Source: Microbacterium sp.
GTDB taxonomy: Bacteria; Actinomycetota; Actinomycetes; Actinomycetales; Microbacteriaceae
Length of the DNA: 9,153 nucleotides
Direction of reading: 5' to 3'
Assembly: GCF_003248605.1 (NCBI RefSeq)
Contig: NZ_QFPF01000104.1
Span: 1 to 9,153 of the forward strand
Part shown: in pieces, positions 5,841-9,153 of the stretch
Layout: each line of letters opens with the position of its first letter
Numbering within the stretch: the stretch's first letter is position 1
Made by a program: the position numbers and the translations under genes
The notes under the pieces: model-generated
Told to the model about the DNA's origin: nothing
The model's database searches: none
What the model saw: the letters and a program-made list of their open reading frames with translations, nothing else

Positions 5841-6808
5841 CGTCGGACCGCCTCCACCGCGCGGGTCTTCGCCATGAGCGGTGCGTACCTGAGACGGAAG
5901 CGTCGGACGAAGGCGCGCGCCTCGCGCGGGGTCAGCAGGCCCCGCTCCGCCCAGAACGTTTCGATGCGTCGGCGCGTGTCGCGGTCGCCGCGCGCGAGCA
6001 CGCGTCGGTGCACCGCGAACCACAGCGCGTCCTGCTCGTGCACCTCCGCGATCGTCGCCTCCACGCCGTCGAGGTGCGCGCGGCGCGGCCAGATGACGGG
6101 GGCGGGGATGGGACGGCCGTCGACCACCGGTCGTCCGGGCCGATGCAGCGCAGCCCAGCCGGAGTACAGGAAGAACTCCAGCAGGCCCGCGCGCTCGAAC
6201 GCCTCGGCGAACCCCGTGCCCGCCGAGCTCTCGACGTCGTCGATCAGAGCGCGCACGACATTCGTGTCGACGACGAACGGCGTGGCGGTGGGGGGGAAGT
6301 CGGCGACGGCGGCGGAGATCGCGGCCTCGTCGGCGCCGAGATGGCGAAGCGTGCGCTCCAGCTCATCGCGGAGCGGATGTGCGAGGTAGGAATGGGTGCC
6401 GCCGCGGGGGATGCCATCCGCTCCGACGAAGTCGTCGACGCTGGCGTCCGCGATCAGGTGGTTCTTGGCGTCCAGGATGACCACATGGGAGGACTGCACG
6501 CGCCGCGCGATCAGGAGCTTGGCCGCCTGCTGGCTGCGCCACCCGTGGACCGCACCGCCGACGCCGAGATCCGCGGTGCGGACGTACGACACGAGGGGCT
6601 CGAGCGCGCCGTACTCGCGACCGATGCGCGTCCGCGACCGGCGGGAGAGTCCTCGAGCGGTGTTGTCGAGCACGACGATGGCCGACGCGGTGCCCGGCGC
6701 GAGGTGCGCGCGCAGCGAGCGCGCCTGCAGCTCGAGCAGCCCGATCTCGGCCTCGAAGACGACGGTGACGAATGCGAGAGTGGGGGTCGGTGACTCAGCG
6801 GGCTGCAT
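5825..6808 (-). CDS. DUF6492-like protein, putative glycosyltransferase
   Basis: The product is a 327-residue soluble protein without signal peptide or membrane segment. Its N-terminus (LAFVTVVFEAEIGLLELQAR) resembles the first beta strand and helix of a GT-A-like nucleotide-sugar fold. Other landmarks are GWRSQQAAKLLIA (89-101), VVILDAKNHLI (109-119), TPFVVDT (176-182) and EFFLYSGW (211-218). These fit my recollection of the DUF6492 family found in glycan clusters; this is recall, not a search. The LDAK stretch sits where GT-A enzymes carry DxD, so the metal-binding motif is altered or absent. ATG 6808 is chosen over GTG 6883 because the conserved fold starts about ten residues after it. It overlaps the end of the upstream glycosyltransferase gene by 14 nt, which suggests translational coupling; no strong Shine-Dalgarno is seen. 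The operon position suggests transfer of one sugar, or modification of the repeat unit. Acceptor, donor and activity are unknown. Confidence 0.75.
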   Translation of the reverse strand: MQPAESPTPTLAFVTVVFEAEIGLLELQARSLRAHLAPGTASAIVVLDNTARGLSRRSRTRIGREYGALEPLVSYVRTADLGVGGAVHGWRSQQAAKLLIARRVQSSHVVILDAKNHLIADASVDDFVGADGIPRGGTHSYLAHPLRDELERTLRHLGADEAAISAAVADFPPTATPFVVDTNVVRALIDDVESSAGTGFAEAFERAGLLEFFLYSGWAALHRPGRPVVDGRPIPAPVIWPRRAHLDGVEATIAEVHEQDALWFAVHRRVLARGDRDTRRRIETFWAERGLLTPREARAFVRRFRLRYAPLMAKTRAVEAVRRRLAS

Positions 6809-8039
6809 GGTGGCTCGGCTGGCTCGACCACGCGCCCGTCGCCCGGCGTGCACGCCGCGCGACGTCGTGGACGCTGCGGCCATCGGCGAGTCGACGCGCC
6901 AGAGACTCGTAGTCGTCGGTCACCCGGTCCCAGCGGAAGACCTCGGACGCCCGCTCGCGTGCGCTGAGCCCGAGCTGCGCGACCCGCTCCGCGTCGGCCT
7001 CGACGCCCGCGAAGAGCGCCGTGAGGTCGCGCGCGGACTCGAAGAACCAGCCCTGCGAATCCAGCACCTCGCGATTGAAGGTCACGTCGTAGGCGACGAC
7101 GGCGGCACCCGCGCCCATGGCACGCAGAAGCGACGGGTTCGTGCCGCCGACGGAATGTCCGTGCACGTAGGTGTACGCGTGCGCATACAGCGCGTCGAGG
7201 AGGTCCTGGTCATAGACGCCGCCGAGGAAGACGATGCGCGGATCGTCGGCTGCGGCATCCCGCACGAGGCGTGTGTACTCGGCGCTGTAGGGCGCCGATC
7301 CGACGACGACGAGCGGCAGGCGCGCGGTGCCGCGACGGTAGCCCTCCACGATCTCGAGCAGGTGGTTCTCGGGCTCGAACCGGGCGACGACGAGGTGGTA
7401 GCCGCCCGGCTCGAGGCCCAGACCGCGCACGCCCTCGTCGGGCATCTCACCGAGGATCGGGGCGCCGTAGCGGATGAGCTCGGTCGGCACGCCGAACTGG
7501 TGCGTGTAGTACTCCGCGATGCCGGGCGCGTCTGAGATGAGGGCATCCGCCGTGCGCACGCCGAACTCCTCGGCCCACCGGTAGTAGGCCTTGCCGCGCG
7601 CGCCCCACTTGGAGCGCTTCCACTCCAGACCGTCCATGTGCAGTGCGGTCGGGATGCCGCGCGCGCGCAGCACCGGCAGGAAGGGTGCATTGGCGGCGTT
7701 GAAGACGAACGCCGCGTCGGGGCGCCGACCGAAAACGGTGTGCAGGGTCGACAGGCCCGTGTGGCTGAGCGTCTCGAGCTGCTTCTGGTGCAGCGCCGGC
7801 AGATGCACGAGATCCATGCCGAGATAGGTGCGCTCGCGGGTCTCGGATCCGCGCGTGTAGACCGTCACGCGGTGCCCGCGGTCGACCAGGCGCCGCCCCA
7901 CCTCCTCGATCGCGGTCTCGAACCCGCCGTATGCCGCCGGCACGCCGCGCGTGCCCACCATGGCGATCGAGAGCGTCCGCTGCGCGGTGGATGCCGGGGC
8001 CTTGGCCGCGGTCATGATGTCAGTGTGTTCGAGGACCAT
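6795..8039 (-). CDS. GT4 family glycosyltransferase with DUF1972 N-terminal domain
   Basis: This 414-residue GT-B enzyme probably adds a sugar (rhamnosyl-type in characterised relatives) to the lipid-linked intermediate at the cytoplasmic face. The N-terminal DUF1972 domain has the hallmark GTRGVPAAYGGFET (29-42), followed by HMDGLEWKRSKW (134-145). The C-terminal GT4 domain has VARFEPENHL (218-227), HSVGGTNPSLLRAMGAG (295-311) and FNREVL (321-326), the donor-binding region. The start is ATG 8039-8037, which shares its A with the upstream gene's TGA (TGATG) and has GAAGGG 9 nt upstream; a second ATG at 8015 is less well placed. The reading frame stays open upstream across the sugar-transferase gene, but that stretch is only a shadow. 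The stop at 6795 overlaps the next gene's start. The tail after about 385 is Arg/Ala-rich and likely disordered. Family assignment is firm; donor sugar and linkage are not determinable. Confidence 0.92.
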   Translation of the reverse strand: MVLEHTDIMTAAKAPASTAQRTLSIAMVGTRGVPAAYGGFETAIEEVGRRLVDRGHRVTVYTRGSETRERTYLGMDLVHLPALHQKQLETLSHTGLSTLHTVFGRRPDAAFVFNAANAPFLPVLRARGIPTALHMDGLEWKRSKWGARGKAYYRWAEEFGVRTADALISDAPGIAEYYTHQFGVPTELIRYGAPILGEMPDEGVRGLGLEPGGYHLVVARFEPENHLLEIVEGYRRGTARLPLVVVGSAPYSAEYTRLVRDAAADDPRIVFLGGVYDQDLLDALYAHAYTYVHGHSVGGTNPSLLRAMGAGAAVVAYDVTFNREVLDSQGWFFESARDLTALFAGVEADAERVAQLGLSARERASEVFRWDRVTDDYESLARRLADGRSVHDVARRARRATGAWSSQPSHHAAR

Positions 8040-9153
8040 CAGTAGGCACCCTTCGGATCGATCATGACCTGGGCGGTGCGCCACATGATCATGAGGTCGT
8101 TCATCACGGACCAGTTCTCGACGTAGCGCAGGTCGAGCCGCACGCTGTCGTCCCAGGAGAGGTCGCTGCGACCGCTCACCTGCCACGGCCCGGTGATTCC
8201 CGGCTTGATGTAGAGACGGCGGTAGACGGTGCCGTCGTATGAGGTGACCTCGTGGGGGAGCGGAGGTCGGGGTCCGACGATGCTCATGTCGCCGACGAGG
8301 ACGTTCCAGAACTGGGGCAGCTCGTCGATCGAGTGGCGGCGCAGGAACCGCCCCATCCGTGTGACCCGGGGGTCTGCCTTGAGCTTGAACAGCGGTCCTG
8401 CGCCCTCGTTCGCGGCCTGCAGTGCGGCCAGCTCCGCGTCGGTCGAATCGCGCATCGAGCGGAACTTCAGCATCCGGAACTCGCGGCCGTCGCGGCCGAC
8501 GCGCGTCTGCCGGAAGAAGACCGAACCGGGGGAGTCGAGCACGATCGCGAGCGCCAGAACCGGTAGCAGCGGCAGCAGGACGAGCAGGGCCGTCGCCGCC
8601 ACCGCGACATCGAGGGCGCGCTTGAGCAGGTGCTGGCCGCCCTCGTAGACGGGGATGCGCACATGGATCAGCGGAAGACCGTCGACCGGGCGGAACGAGA
8701 CCCGGGGGCCGGCGACATCCGTCAGGCGGCTCGAGAGCACGAGTTCCGCCGCGCGTCCCTCGAGCTGCCAGCTGAGGCGCCGCACGTAGTCGGGGTCGTC
8801 GGAGGGCTGGCTGGCGACGATGATGGTGTCGGCATCCAGCTCCTGAGCGACCGTCGCGACCGTGTGGGTGGTCGCGACGACCTCGTGACGACGTCCATCG
8901 ACGATGATCGGCTCGGGCGAGCCGTCGGCGGTCGCGGTGCCCACGACGACGTAGCCCAGGAGGGCGTCCTGCTGGAGGCGCCCCACCACGTAGGCGATGT
9001 CGTCGGGCTCGCCGACGATGATGGCCCGCGATGCGTAGTGACCGAACCGGCGCTGGCGTACCAGCCACTTGCGCCAGGCCCAGCGGCCGACGAGCAGGGC
9101 GACGAGTCCGATCGGCATCGCGAAGATCAGCTGGACGCGCATGCCCTGCCACT
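8039..9153 (-). CDS. Polyprenyl-phosphate sugar-1-phosphate transferase (priming glycosyltransferase), 5'-partial
   Basis: This is the C-terminal ~370 residues of a membrane enzyme that starts repeat-unit synthesis by moving a sugar phosphate from UDP-sugar to undecaprenyl phosphate. The frame is open through the window's right edge; relatives are usually about 460-500 residues, so the N-terminal transmembrane region lies outside. Visible parts, counted from the Met at 9142: one hydrophobic segment (about 4-20), a Rossmann-like CoA-binding-type domain (38-150), a membrane helix (about 177-202), then the catalytic bacterial sugar transferase domain. That domain shows KFRSM (226-230), RRHSIDELPQFWN with the Asp-Glu dyad (273-274), GDMSIVGPRP (284-293) and KPGITGPWQVSGRSDLSW (313-330). 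The Met at 9142 is unlikely to be the true start because the hydrophobic region appears to continue upstream. TGA at 8041-8039 overlaps the ATG of the glycosyltransferase gene, so the two are translationally coupled. Glucose or galactose specificity cannot be told. Confidence 0.93.
   Translation of the reverse strand, partial: WQGMRVQLIFAMPIGLVALLVGRWAWRKWLVRQRRFGHYASRAIIVGEPDDIAYVVGRLQQDALLGYVVVGTATADGSPEPIIVDGRRHEVVATTHTVATVAQELDADTIIVASQPSDDPDYVRRLSWQLEGRAAELVLSSRLTDVAGPRVSFRPVDGLPLIHVRIPVYEGGQHLLKRALDVAVAATALLVLLPLLPVLALAIVLDSPGSVFFRQTRVGRDGREFRMLKFRSMRDSTDAELAALQAANEGAGPLFKLKADPRVTRMGRFLRRHSIDELPQFWNVLVGDMSIVGPRPPLPHEVTSYDGTVYRRLYIKPGITGPWQVSGRSDLSWDDSVRLDLRYVENWSVMNDLMIMWRTAQVMIDPKGAY

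Noticed and set aside
4269..6023. Long minus-strand open frame antisense to the Wzz/BY-kinase gene
   Set aside because: Charged, Arg/Asp-rich shadow of a gene with intact Walker motifs on the plus strand; no start signal or domain recognised.
8040..9152. Glycosyltransferase frame extended upstream as a 785-residue protein
   Set aside because: The first ~370 residues are an Arg/Pro-rich out-of-frame reading of the sugar transferase gene. The real start is the TGATG-coupled ATG at 8039 with a ribosome-binding site.

Overview
The window is about 70% G+C or higher, with strongly GC-biased third codon positions, several GTG starts, short leader regions and a BY-kinase-type chain-length regulator. 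This suggests a high-GC actinobacterium, most likely Microbacteriaceae (for example Microbacterium). That placement is inferred from composition and family resemblance; no search was run. The whole window is part of an exopolysaccharide / cell-surface glycan locus. I see no tRNA, rRNA, CRISPR array, transposase or phage gene.

Layout. (1) Positions 2-1674, plus strand: the 3' part of a large secreted surface protein made of a beta-sandwich (LamG/ConA-like) domain, an EP-dipeptide linker, a PKD domain and a second copy of the beta-sandwich domain. A perfect 32-bp tandem duplication (601-632 and 633-664) breaks the frame between the first domain and the linker. Removing one copy restores a single frame of 546 residues. 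(2) 1675-1770: a GC-rich hairpin and a short leader. (3) 1771-3351, plus: a Wzy/O-antigen-ligase-like polymerase whose frame has no stop at the expected place and runs 384 nt antisense into the next gene. (4) 2968-4272, minus: a Wzx-like polysaccharide flippase. (5) 4273-4418: a divergent promoter region. (6) 4419-5801, plus: a Wzz-type co-polymerase fused to a BY-kinase. (7) 5811-5840: a hairpin between convergent genes. (8) 5825-9153, minus: a tightly coupled set of three genes, namely an undecaprenyl-phosphate sugar-1-phosphate transferase (5' end outside the window), a DUF1972-type GT4 glycosyltransferase, and a DUF6492-like putative glycosyltransferase.

How they fit together (inference from family knowledge). 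The membrane phosphoglycosyltransferase loads the first sugar phosphate on undecaprenyl phosphate. The GT4 enzyme and the DUF6492-like protein extend the repeat unit. The Wzx-like protein flips it across the membrane, the Wzy-like protein polymerises it, and the Wzz/BY-kinase sets chain length. The PKD/beta-sandwich protein would be an extracellular partner or adhesin. The window therefore holds a nearly complete Wzx/Wzy-dependent export set, with the genes on alternating strands.

I did not find a clearly new biological system. The points most worth checking are the 32-bp frame-breaking duplication, the missing stop of the polymerase gene, the compositional break inside the surface-protein gene, and the poorly characterised DUF6492-like protein.
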